Source: Diogma glabrata
Lineage: Eukaryota; Arthropoda; Insecta; Diptera; Cylindrotomidae
Reading direction: 5' to 3'
DNA: 64,000 nt
NCBI GenBank assembly: GCA_963693315.1
Contig: OY856186.1
Location: 460,893,272-460,957,271 of the forward strand
Shown here: piece by piece, positions 53,970 to 63,815 of the stretch
Layout: the number at the start of each line of letters is the position of its first letter
Position numbering within the stretch: the first letter of the stretch is position 1
Notes under the pieces: generated by a model
What the model was told of the DNA's origin: nothing
What the model saw: only the letters and a program-made list of their open reading frames with translations
Database searches by the model: none
Translations under genes and position numbers: made by a program

Positions 53970-54533
53970 TCACATGAATTTCACATTATTATTGTTCAGA
54001 TTTAGACCAATAACTGCATTTGAATTTTCAGTTAATTTTAATGTATTAAGATTTATATGACAAAGCCGTTCGTGCCATAATTTCAAGCTATCATTTTGTG
54101 CAGTATGAGCAGTAATATTTTCAACTGGTTTAAATAACATTGTGTACATTTGACCAGGTCCATTTCTTTTACCAATAGCCACAATTTCACCATTTGTTTT
54201 TAAAATTTGCAATGTAAATTTATTAGCATTTTGTTTATATCCATGATCAGTAGCACTTCCTATTGAAAATAAATTACAGCTTAGATTCGGTACAAATAAA
54301 ACATTCTTCAATGTTTTTAACACCCAATTTCCATTAACATTAGCATAAACTTCAATATCACCTCTTCCTTCAATTATTAAAGTTGATTCGTTATTAGCAG
54401 TTGATATGGTTTTATGTATTTCTTCAAAATTTTTAAACCATTCCTTTTTAAAGCACATATGAAAACTGGCACCAGAGTCTGCAATCCATTTTTCATTTTC
54501 ATTCACATTTAAACTTTTTAAATCACATATCAT
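53970..54533 (-). pseudogene. Copia-like protease and integrase N-terminus
   Basis: Aspartic protease motif WIADSGASFHMC near residue 17, then the conserved LKNVLFVPNLSCNLFSIG, then LWHERLCHINLNTLKL, the HxxxH half of the integrase zinc domain. It is in the same frame as gag but separated from it by an in-frame TGA just upstream (near 54553), and loses register at 53970. Confidence 0.88.
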
Positions 54534-54554
54534 TGCATCATTTGATTTTGAAGT

Positions 54555-55331
54555 TCAATCTTTATTTAAACGAGCTCTACATTCTTTCCACCAATGACCC
54601 GTTTTTTTGCAATAACCACATTTTGAATTTTTCTTTAATTCTCTTATTCTCTCTTTTTTTGACTTATCTTCTTTATTTTTATTAGTATTAATAGCAGAAC
54701 ATTTCATAGCATTTGTCAATTGTTCGACAGAATTTAAGGATAATTCTTCTTTCATTAATCTGGCTGTTAGATTAGCTAATTTTCTTTCATCAGGCGAAGT
54801 AGAATCCCAGCTTCTTGGAAAATCTTTATATTTCAATGGCAAGCTCCATAGTATTTTTGAAATATGCTGTTCATCGCTGATTTGTTCCCCTGAATCACGT
54901 AAATATTTGATAATACTTTCCAAATTTGCCAAGTTATTTGCAATTGAATCCGCTTCAGTCATTTTGAAATCATAGAATTTGGCAAAATATAGCTGCTTGC
55001 TTATCAGAGTATTTTGTTCATATACTCCTAAAATTTTTGTCCACATTTCAGCTGCAGTTGCACAGTTAATACATAATTTCAATGTATTACAGTCTATTGA
55101 TGACGTCATATAAAGCATTGCTTTTCCATTTTGTTGTAGCCATTTTTTAGTAACAGCTTCAGGTTTGGCTTCAGTTCCATCCACAATATCCATCAATTCG
55201 TGTGCATGGAATAAATTCATTATGGAGAATTTCCACTCTATGAAGTTTGAGCCATCAAATTTTATTAAACATTTTTCAATTTTTGTCGCCATTTTTAAGC
55301 TTCCTTTTTCTTTAACAAAATCAATTAACAC
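54555..55331 (-). pseudogene. Copia-like Gag
   Basis: 258 codons: KFDGSNFIEWKFSIMNLFH and LWSLPLKYKDFPRSWDS are typical of the copia Gag (UBN2-type) domain. A CCHC knuckle CGYCKKTGHWWKEC lies near residue 238. The true start may be the second Met (MATKIEKCLI, 55290). A TGA ends the frame where copia elements normally read on into protease. Confidence 0.88.
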
Positions 55332-55369
55332 TTTAGCAATATATGTTTTAATTATTCATCACTAGACAT

Positions 55370-55384
55370 GCAGGACCCATAACC
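55370..55384 (-). promoter_or_regulatory. Copia-like primer-binding site, initiator-Met tRNA half type
   Basis: On the minus strand, directly after the 5' LTR, is GGTTATGGGTCCTGC. Drosophila copia uses GGTTATGGGCCCAG, complementary to the anticodon region of initiator methionine tRNA. The match implies priming by a 5' half-tRNA rather than by the tRNA 3' end. Confidence 0.75.
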
Positions 55385-55549
55385 TATTGAATTAATTAAA
55401 TAAAACAAAGCAGATTAGTAAAAGTATATAATTGATTATAATTGAAAAGTTTATTAAACATATACAAGTTACAATAGACTTCAAACAACGTGTTGCTTTG
55501 TTCTTTGACAGAATGAAAAAGGAAAGAAGTTTAACAATTATAGCAATAT
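55385..55549 (-). repeat. Copia-like 5' LTR, part split by a MITE (rest 59315-59388)
   Basis: 165 + 74 = 239 bases, identical to the 3' LTR once the CCCAGG insertion and its AT duplication are removed. Confidence 0.9.
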
Positions 55550-56119
55550 CCCAGGTAGTACGAATTCGGTTTGAAATTGATACGATATCGATTACATGTA
55601 ATCATGTAGTCGAAACATATTTCGATATAGTTTCGATACTGTATCGATTACATTTAGAACCCCAGGTAGTACGAATTCGGTTTGAAATTGATACGATATC
55701 GATTAGATGTAATCATGTAGTCGAAACATATTTCGATATAGTTTCGATACTGTATCGATTACATTTAGAACAACGTGTTCGCCCTAGTAAGGGAATATGT
55801 GATCGATACCAAATTGAAACTATAATCGATACCTAATCGGACCACGTAATGGAAACATACTCATAACGTGTTTCGATACATAATCGAAACTACTAGTAAC
55901 AATGTGATCGATAGTTTAGAGTTCGTATTTTTGGTTGTACATTTTAAAATATTTGGAATAATTTTTATAAATACATTTATTTATTATAACATACAATACA
56001 TATTTTAGATATTTTTAATTAAAATAAATATAAAAATTTCAACAAAAAAGCTGCAAATTGAAATGTGAACCTGAAATCAGAAAAAATACCATTAAAAGAA
56101 ATAGTTTATAGAATTATAT

Positions 56120-56120
<1 letters not shown>

Positions 56121-56206
<86 letters not shown>
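56121..56206. repeat. (TA)n microsatellite
   Basis: About 43 TA units. The matching site in the second unit (near 58876) has only about six, so the array expanded after duplication. Confidence 0.95.
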
Positions 56207-56215
<9 letters not shown>

Positions 56216-56920
56216 CAAAATGTGAACCTGAAATGAGAAAAAAAAAGCCATTAAAAATAGTTTATAGAAATATCTTAAATCAATAAATGCTGCAACTTCA
56301 AATTATAGGTTATGTAAACAATAAAATAACAATAAAATTAAAACAATTCACGACATAATACATATTTTCTTATATATACATAACATTAAAATGTACTTAC
56401 TGTTGAAATATATTATGTTCAAAAGACTTTAACTTTAAATCATATATTGTTTAATTTACCCACAAATATATGTTTCGCGCGACTGCAAATGAAAAATATG
56501 TACAATTTTAAATGTCAAAACGCCATATTTTTTTGTTATAGTGAGATGACAATATATAATAGCTATATGACTCTTTTTTTCCAGTTCGAAACTATCGATT
56601 ACAAAACGATTTCGATTACAGTTTCTTGCCTGGGATGTACAATTTTAAATGTCAAAACGCCATATTTTTTTGTTATAGTGAGATGACAATATATAATAGC
56701 TATATGACTCTTTTTTTCCAGTTCGAAACTATCGATTACAAAACGATTTCGATTACAGTTTCTTGCCTGGGACAACGTGTTCGCCCTAGTAAGCGAATAT
56801 GTGATCGATACCAAATTGAAACTATAATCGATACCTAATCGGACCACGTAATCGAAACATACTCATAACGTGTTTCGATACATAATCGAAACTACTAGTA
56901 ACAATGTGATCGAAAGTTTA

Positions 56921-58669
56921 GGACCATATCGACAAACCCAACTAAAATCTCAACTACAACTAAAGTGTCAGTTTTGGTATTTTTAAACCACATTAAATCG
57001 TCAGTTTTAAATGTAGATTAAAGTTGTAGTTGCAGATTTAGTCATGGATATCGGTGATTAAATTTACACTTACAATCCCAGCGAATAAAATGTTATCGAT
57101 TCGTTCATGAATCGTTGAAGAAACTTCTTCTCTGAGGTGTAGAATCGTGATGGAAAAGGAATGGAAATTTGTATGCAAAAAAATAAAATGTCCGCCAGAT
57201 TCGTGAACGAATGCTCTACTACGATTCATCATGTAATACTACCACTTGAATCGGTATGGAATATTCCCCAACGATTCCATAGTGAAATTTAGACTATTTT
57301 CTTTAACGATTCTTTACAGAAATTTTGTTATTTTTCACCTACGATTCTATTGGTAGAAATCGAGAAACAAATTGAATAAAACATTGAAATAATAAAAACA
57401 CATTTTCGTTTAGTTGAATCTAGTTACAGCTTTAATAAATTTTTTCTAAGTACATATTTATTTAGGTTAATATATAGTTTAATTTTAATTTTTCAGTTTA
57501 ATTTTTATTAAAAATTAGAAAACTAAAATATTAAATTAAATGTTATTTTTGTAATGTTTTTATAACGATTGTTGGTATAGCATATTCAGCATTTTGTTTT
57601 TTTGCAATGTATCTAAAAATAATTTATAAAATTAATAATAAAATAAATTAAAAAAAATAATTTATAAAATTTACTAAAATATAAAATTAATTTATTGAAA
57701 TAAATTTTAAAATTATTTTAGTTTAATATGAAGATGATTTAAGAAATTATTTAAATTTTTATACATGCTTTCTTCCCTGGATACGTCTTCCACGTTCAAT
57801 CTTACGAGAACTTAAATCGTTTATCATTCGCCATTGTTGTTGACTTTCTGTAAAAGTTTGAGCAAATATTTTTATTTCAAACATAAATTTAAATCAAAAT
57901 AGCGTAAAATTACAAAATTGAAATTAAAAAGCAAAATATCTAGTTTTAGTAAAGTTTGTAAACCTGAATGTTTTCGTTCGTTGTGTTTTTAGCTTTGGAA
58001 CTTAATTTTTTAACTTCACTTTCACGTTTAAACTATAAAGTTATACAATGTTTGTTGTTACGTTTTTCTTGTGTTAGTTCTGTTCTGTAAAATTAGTTTA
58101 TAGATGGCAGTCTCATCAGAGATTTAACCAATCAAAAGTCATTAAAATTGTATAGCAAGAATCGAGATAGAATCGTAGTGTAGTCTTCCTATGGAAAAGG
58201 TATAGAAACTTTCCACTGTAGAAATGAAATTCGTTGGGATTGACGGTTAAAATTCGATGATAGATTTTTTTAAATCAATACGTGGTCAAATAATATTTTA
58301 TAATAAAATGTTTTGAAACATTAACATGTATGCGTATTTCAATTGTGTTTTTTATAAAAATTTTAAATAATTGAAAACTCTAAATAATTGTTAACCTTGC
58401 AAATCAATATTGTTTTGTGTTGTATTTAAGTTGTTTTTACTATAATTACATTATTATTAATATTGCAATAAATTTTAATACATAATTACTGATTTCTAAT
58501 TAATGCTGTGTTCGAAAAATTATAGTTTTAAATTACGTTTAAAAATACCATCAAAATCTCAACTAAATTCGTAGTTTTAATGTGGTTTAAAAATACCAGT
58601 TTTGAACATCAATTTCGAAAAAACTGTGACTACAACTAAAAGTTGTAGTTGCGTCTGTCGATATGGCCC
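56921..58669. mobile_element. PIF/Harbinger-type element, 1749 bp, nested
   Basis: The ends are GGACCATATCGACAAACCCA and TGTCGATATGGCCC (mirror GGGCCATATCGACA). They are flanked by TTA (56918-56920 and 58670-58672). Removing it rejoins AGTTTA|GAGTTCG as in the first unit at 55914. CAACTACAACT blocks lie inside both ends. On the minus strand near 57770-57860 a frame reads SQQQWRMINDLSSRKIERG, possibly a remnant of a coding exon. No full transposase. Confidence 0.75.
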
Positions 58670-59423
58670 TTAGAGTTCGTATTTTTGGTTGTACATTTTA
58701 AAATATTTGGAATAATTTTTATAAATACATTTATTTATTATAACATACAATACATATTTTAGATATTTTTAATTAAAATAAATATAAAAATTTCAACAAA
58801 AAAGCTGCAAATTGAAATGTGAACCTGAAATCAGAAAAAATACCATTAAAAGAAATAGTTTATAGAATTATATAGATATATATATATGTATATATCAAAA
58901 TGTGAACCTGAAATGAGAAAAAAAGCCATTAAAAATAGTTTATAGAAATATCTTAAATCAATAAATGCTGCAACTTCAAATTATAGGTTATGTAAACAAT
59001 AAAATAACAATAAAATTTAAACAATTCACGACATAATACATATTTTCTTATATATACATAACATTAAAATGTACTTACTGTTGAAATATATTATGTTCAA
59101 AAGACTTTAACTTTAAATCATATATTGTTTAATTTACCCACAAATATATGTTTCACGCGACTGTAAATGAAAAATATGTACAATTTTAAATGTCAAAACG
59201 CCATATTTTTTTGTTATAGTTAGATGACAATATATAATAGCTATATGACTCTTTTTTTCCAGTTCGAAACTATCGATTACAAAACGATTTCGATTACAGT
59301 TTCTTGCCTGGGATGTAGAGAAAAAGTGTTGCCATATTAAAATTATATAATTCAAAACTAAATTGTTGTTTACAATGTATGTTCAACAGGATTCAATAGG
59401 TTTGAATTGGAATGTTTAACCAG

Positions 59424-59532
59424 GGGCAGTAGCACCATAAGAGATCTATGCCTTTCTCACTTCCGCACTTACACACTCTTATGAATGATAACAAACTAAA
59501 GACGTGTTATACAACAAAAGTTTAGTGGGTAG
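59424..59532 (+). repeat. Dispersed repeat upstream of GET3
   Basis: Matches 39515-39632 (GCAGTAGCACCATAAGAGAT ... AACAAACTAAAGACGTGTTA). Confidence 0.8.
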
Positions 59533-59747
59533 CTCTACACGACCCGGTTGAATTAAAAAACAGACCCTTTGCGTTCGTTCAGTGAGAACTAGTAAAAACA
59601 AAGCCGCTCAGATAATCTATATTTCCGAACGGATTTATAGTTCTCAAAATTTCAACTTTGACTTTCAGTTTTGACAACTCATGTAATTTTAATTTTATTG
59701 ACATTACTAATTTGAATTTCATTTTTAGTTTTAAAGAAACTTTAATT
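59533..59747 (+). promoter_or_regulatory. GET3 5' flank
   Basis: A TTCAGTGAG word at 59577-59585 fits the insect initiator consensus TCAGT. A pyrimidine-rich ATTTTTAG just before 59729 could be the end of a 5' UTR intron. Confidence 0.3.
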
Positions 59748-60036
59748 ATGGAAACCGATTATGAAGATTTACAACCAAATTTAAAAAATGTAATAGAGCA
59801 AGAATCTTTGAAATGGATTTTTGTTGGTGGAAAAGGAGGTGTTGGGAAAACAACCTGCAGGTACAATAACCAGATTTTATTTTTACTATTAAAAATTCTA
59901 TGAACTTGTATATTTTAGTTGTAGTTTAGCAGTTCAGTTAGCAAAAGTAAGACCAACTGTTTTGATTATATCAACAGATCCAGCACATAATATATCAGAT
60001 GCGTTCGACCAAAAATTCACGAAAGTTCCAACAAAG
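59748..60036 (+). CDS. Get3: GET3/ASNA1 (TRC40) ATPase, 5' part: exons 59748-59860 and 59919-60036
   Basis: Exon 1 encodes residues 1-37 plus two bases: [11 protein letters not shown]..., then [15 protein letters not shown] with the deviant Walker A loop (residues 27-36). A 58-bp intron (GTACAA...TTTTAG) follows. Exon 2 gives residues 38-77, [31 protein letters not shown] with the switch I aspartate near residue 58, ending VPTK before GTAATA. The family protein has about 340 residues and delivers tail-anchored proteins to the ER membrane from the cytosol. The start was chosen by family alignment. An upstream in-frame ATG at 59658 adds a non-conserved stretch. The remaining exons are not in the window: either intron 2 exceeds 3.9 kb or the gene is truncated. 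Confidence 0.9.
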
Positions 60037-60189
60037 GTAATATTTTTTATTGCAAAATACTATTTGCATTATAGTCGTCACTTGCCAATCGAGTAAATTG
60101 CCGAAAGATTCACTTAAACTGATTTGTATTCCGTAATTTGCATATTCTGCCCATGTCCAATAGTAATGATCACAGTGTAGGTTGTTGTT

Positions 60190-60600
60190 GTTGTATCGAC
60201 GGGGTTGGTGCTAGTCTTCCGGCTTCATGTCCAGGTTCAGCAACTCTGCTACTGCTCTTGGTCGGTACCATAAATATTCCTTCGTCAGGTTGGTTGAAGT
60301 TTCAGGACATTTGAATAGGTAGTCTAAATCGTGCGGCGTGCCCTCACATACGGGACACTTGTCAATAATTTCAGGATTATCTTTGCTCATGTAGTTGTTT
60401 AAAATCAAGGATGCTTGACCAGCCGGATCTTAGTTGAGTTAGGATGGATCTGGTGCTACGGGGTAGTTGGGCTTCTTCGTGAGCGACTTTTGGTGGCTAT
60501 TTAGAACTTGATTTGAAGTATGAAGTATTTTTAAGCCTGTTTTATAAGTAAACTCTTCGATGTTACCTGTTACTTGGTGGTCTCTAACCTCATGCAGGAA
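60190..60600 (-). pseudogene. Jockey-type LINE, C-terminal fragment
   Basis: The minus frame has LTQLRSGW (near 60440) and, after a frame change, NYMSKDNPEIIDKCPVCEG, then LDYLFKCPE and LWYRPRAVAELLNLD. The CPxC...H...C arrangement followed by LW..P..VA.FL is the usual end of insect Jockey-group ORF2 proteins. It lies in GET3 intron 2. Confidence 0.7.
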
Positions 60601-60605
60601 GCATC

Positions 60606-60806
60606 TTGCTGTCCTCCTTTAGACGGGTTTGGATTACAACGTATCAAACAATAAGTCGACCTATTATAAACTATGCTGCACCCATATGGCCACCCCCAGT
60701 TGCTGACACGCACTGGAAGAAGCTACAAACAACACGAAACGCTGATTTGCGAACCGCAGCCGTGTCATTTGATGGCCCACCGAGATCACCTGCACGAGGA
60801 ATGTAA
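60606..60806 (+). pseudogene. Jockey-type LINE, RT thumb fragment, opposite strand
   Basis: TTYQTISRPIINYAAPIWPP and WKKLQTTRNADLRTA match the region just after RT in the same LINE group. It faces away from the fragment at 60190-60600, so the two pieces were inverted relative to each other. Confidence 0.65.
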
Positions 60807-60899
60807 CATACGGTTAGTCCGTAAACAAATGAAATGCTAACTAAACAATATCTATTGGCCTGTCACAAAGAGAAACATCCTTGTAATGATACCTTATCA

Positions 60900-62760
60900 A
60901 AAATTGAGCCACCTAGAGGCATAAGAAGGACAAAGAGATGCTTTCTGCATGAGGTTGCAAGTCTCGCCCTTTTCATTTAATTGCAAATGTTTAAATGGAA
61001 AGGGCGAGACTGAAGGGATCATTGGGATCCATGGCAGAATAATAAATACACCTTGAAACTTGCCGTTTAAAATGGTAGCTTCAAGAACATTGCCCATGAT
61101 TTGTTTTATTACCAATCGCGTACCATTGCATAGCTTTGATTCATTCAAATTTCTAAGCAAAATAGTTTGTGAACCAATCTTCATTGGTAAATTGTGGTGG
61201 CATTCCAGTCAAATTCAATGAATTCAACAGTGAAGTTCACAACTGCCTCAGGACAGAGACAATCGATTTTAATGATATTTCATTGCCAGGCAATATCTGT
61301 TTTATTTTAAAATTAATTGCGTCAACATCTATATTCTTTGCGCCCCAGCTCACGTAGCTACGCATGATTAGTGTAATGGAAATATCCTTTCAATCAATGC
61401 ATCCTAATAAATTTGGAATTATCCTTTCAATCAATGCAAATTTGTAGCTACCATTTTGCAAAAATTATCTGGGGATGGGTGCATTGTGGCCGTTGTCAAT
61501 TTTGAGCAATTGTTTGCCATAGGTGTGATTCTTTCGAGCATAGCAGTAGAGTACCACCAAAAAGTTTGGTATTATTATTGAGATTTTCCAGCGTTCTATC
61601 GAGAGCTTCAAGTGAATGCTTATGGGTCTTATTCATCCCAGGTAATTTTACATTTTTTCAAAACTTCAGCGACGCCTGAATGCTTCTTTATGTTACATTG
61701 CGTCTAGATTTTGTGTGAATGTTCAATGGTAAATTGAGTGCTGAATGTCCAGTTCACAAATCATCAATCAAGGTTGTTGAAATGCCGATAAGGCAATTTC
61801 CAACGCAATATGATTTTATGATCGAATGCGCGCAAATATCTTAGATGAATGTTTTGCCATCATCGCCTGCACAGTCCAAAAATAAAAATCCACCATGCTG
61901 TGCTGCAAATAACAAATGAATTTGTTCATATATATTTTTTGCTCAACAGTGAGAAGCTGAGTAGCTCAATATTAGGAACATAAGTAGCCAAAGACGTTGT
62001 ATCGTACTGTTGATCACGTTAAATATTCCTGTTAATGATTTCTGCTGCTGAGCGGTTTGGCGAGGACATGAATGAGTGGCATATTTGAAATGAGAATACA
62101 AATATGCTCAATCATTAATAATGCCTCGTTATATATTTCTGGCGAAAAATCGATGTTGGGATCTTGATCAGCAACCTAAATACGATGTAGATTGTCATCA
62201 CTCATCGAATCTTTATATTTATCCCAGAGAGCAGAAGCATCAGACGGAAAACATGTGATCAATATCATAGCGAATAGTTAACGAATTTGATGAGGAAAAT
62301 AACTCAGGAACATAAGTAGCCAAAGACGTTGTATCGTACTGTTGATCACGTTAAATATTCCTGTTAATGATTTCTGCTGCTGAGCGGTTTGGCGAGGACA
62401 TGAATGAGTGGCATATTTGAAATGAGAATACAAATATGCTCAATCATTAATAATGATGCCTCGTTATATATTTCTGGCGAAAAATCGATGTTGGGATCTT
62501 GATCAGCAACCTAAATACGATGTAGATTGTCATCACTCATCGAATCTTTATATTTATCCCAGAGAGCAGAAGCATCAGACGGAAAACATGTGATCAATAT
62601 CATAGCGAATAGTTAACGAATTTGATGAGGAAAATAACTCAGTCTGCATCTGAAAGTGTGATATCATAATGGTTATCTTCTTCCAGTAAATTCAATTCAC
62701 CACGCGCATCGAAGTACGTGTCGTACAAAATACCATTGACAATTTGCAAACGTTGAAAAT
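60900..62760 (-). pseudogene. Helitron helicase remnant (Pif1-like), with a tandem duplication
   Basis: Read on the minus strand with several frame changes: LLEEDNHYDITLSDAD (near 62660); FSPEIYNEALLMIEHICI (near 62430 and again near 62100); GGFLFLDCAGDDGKT (near 61880), a degenerate Walker A; HSLEALDRTLENLNNNTKLFGG-type text (near 61580); ILPGNEISLKSI (near 61280); LLRNLNESKLCNGTRLVIKQ and WIPMIPSVSPFPFKHLQL (61000-61160). This order matches the helicase half of Helitron Rep-helicase proteins. The nuclease half is absent. It is a dead fragment inside the presumed GET3 intron 2. Confidence 0.8.
61975..62641. repeat. Tandem duplication, two units of ~333 bp
   Basis: GGAACATAAGTAGCCAAAGA starts at 61975 and at 62307. 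The units are almost identical apart from 3 extra bases (ATG) in the second. The duplication lies inside the Helitron remnant and is much younger than it. Confidence 0.95.
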
Positions 62761-63541
62761 TGAAATCTTTATAACATACATAACACCTATTGTACGAATA
62801 GAGAAATGAAAAAAAAAAATATTTTGCCGGAATTGACGAACCGGAAGTTGGAACTAAACTGTAACAAATTATACTTTAATATATTAGCATATTTATCAAG
62901 TTTAGTCAAAATCCATTTTCAAAAATTGATGTTATTGAAGTTTCAAATAAACAGGTGATTAAGAGGCCCCCACGACTTATCCCAATATCACCCAAAAACT
63001 AATCAGTTATTTTGTCCTTTTAATTTCTATTCAATTCGATTATGAGGTACAAATATTATAGATCTTTAAAAACAGGAGCTCTTGAGACCCCCACAACCTC
63101 CAACCCTCTGTCTAATGTATCCATAAGCTCTTTCTCAAATTTTTTGCATTAACTTTTATCAACGTTTTATGTCGATTTTCATAAAACGTTGATAAAAGTT
63201 AATGTAACTGTAGAGTACAACAGGGATAAACACTTTAAAAAATAAAAAAAAAAGTTTTACTCGGAAGTGACAAACCAGAAGTTGGTACGCAGAAATATTA
63301 GAAACATTACTAAAACCTTATATACCAAGTCTCAATAAGATTAAAAGCCAGGATTAGAACTTATTGAAGTTTCAAACTTACAGGTGTTCAGAAGACCCCG
63401 TCATTTTGTCCAATTTTATCCAATCGTAAATCTAAACCATTCTCAGATCATACTTTATCGCACACACATAATTTCATTAAAATCAATACAGACGTTTAGG
63501 AGGAGTTCAGTCACAAGCAAACTCTCTCTCTCTCTGGCGTT
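62761..63541. other. Spacer with a diverged ~200-bp direct repeat
   Basis: Blocks around GGAAGTTGG(A/T)AC and TATTGAAGTTTCAAA...ACAGGTG occur at 62820-62990 and 63255-63420. A perfect 56-bp hairpin lies at 63147-63202 (CATTAACTTTTATCAACGTT and its mirror). No gene. Confidence 0.5.
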
Positions 63542-63815
63542 TACATCCCATGGAGGGATTTTGCCGTCTGTACAATCAGCTTCCAATCATCTCGTTCCAT
63601 GACACCAGTTGACCCCAGTTTCGACATCCTATATCACGAAGGTCTTGAATGATGTCATCACGCCAGCGTTGTCTAGGTCTTCCTCTTCGACGAACACCAA
63701 CTGGTTGTTGTTGGGACGCTTTTTTAATCATTCTATCTAATGGTGCCCTTTCTACATGACCAAACCATCTAATCCGGTTAGATTTAATGAATCCGATTAC
63801 ATCGCAGCCTCACAA
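63542..63815 (-). pseudogene. RTE-type LINE, C-terminal fragment
   Basis: The minus frame reads IRWFGHVERAPLDRMIKK, RRRGRPRQRWRDDIIQDL and IGCRNWGQLV. One frame change later it reads ERDDWKLIVQTAKSLHGM and stops at 63542. LxWxGHVxR...GRPRxRWxD...W...A..LHG is the standard C-terminus of RTE-like LINE ORF2. Confidence 0.75.

Larger units (their letters stand above)
55550..59312. mobile_element. CCCAGG-ended element, internally duplicated, in the copia LTR
   Basis: The ends are CCCAGGTAGTACGAATTCGG and TTACAGTTTCTTGCCTGGG. It is flanked by a 2-bp duplication AT (55548-55549 and 59313-59314), proven by the intact LTR at 45549-45565. The first ~112 bases occur twice in tandem (55550 and 55662). 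The last ~139 bases occur at 56490-56632, 56633-56770 and again at 59160-59312. The block CAACGTGTTCGCCCTAGTAA occurs at 55771 and 56774. It is therefore a tandem dimer whose second unit holds a Harbinger-type insertion. Many ATCGATT/TCGATAC words occur; no transposase. A 2-bp AT target recalls the ISL2EU group, tentatively. Confidence 0.8.
45394..59388 (-). mobile_element. Copia-like (Ty1/copia) element with nested insertions
   Basis: 239-bp LTRs: left 45394-45632, right 55385-55549 plus 59315-59388. They appear identical base for base. It is flanked by the 5-bp duplication GGATT (45389-45393 and 59389-59393), typical of Ty1/copia. On the minus strand the LTR runs TGTTGAACATAC...TTCAATA. Order on that strand is gag, protease, integrase, RT, RNase H, the copia order. 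Gypsy-2 is inserted in the integrase and a CCCAGG element in the 5' LTR. The reading frame is broken in several places despite identical LTRs. Confidence 0.92.
44904..59423. mobile_element. Terminal-inverted-repeat element split by the copia-like element
   Basis: CTGGTTAAACATTCCAATTG at 44904 is mirrored by CAATAGGTTTGAATTGGAAT and GTTTAACCAG ending at 59423. Without the inserted copia-like element it would be about 520 bp and rich in AATTGGAATTAAT-type inverted words, with an inner palindrome around GGAATTCTGCA (44960) and TGCAGAATTCC (45110). No target duplication could be fixed at the outer ends, so its class is unknown. Confidence 0.6.

Noticed and set aside
55432..55836. 134-codon plus-strand frame with an internal repeat
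   Set aside because: Runs from the copia LTR into the duplicated start of the CCCAGG element; the repeat is that duplication.
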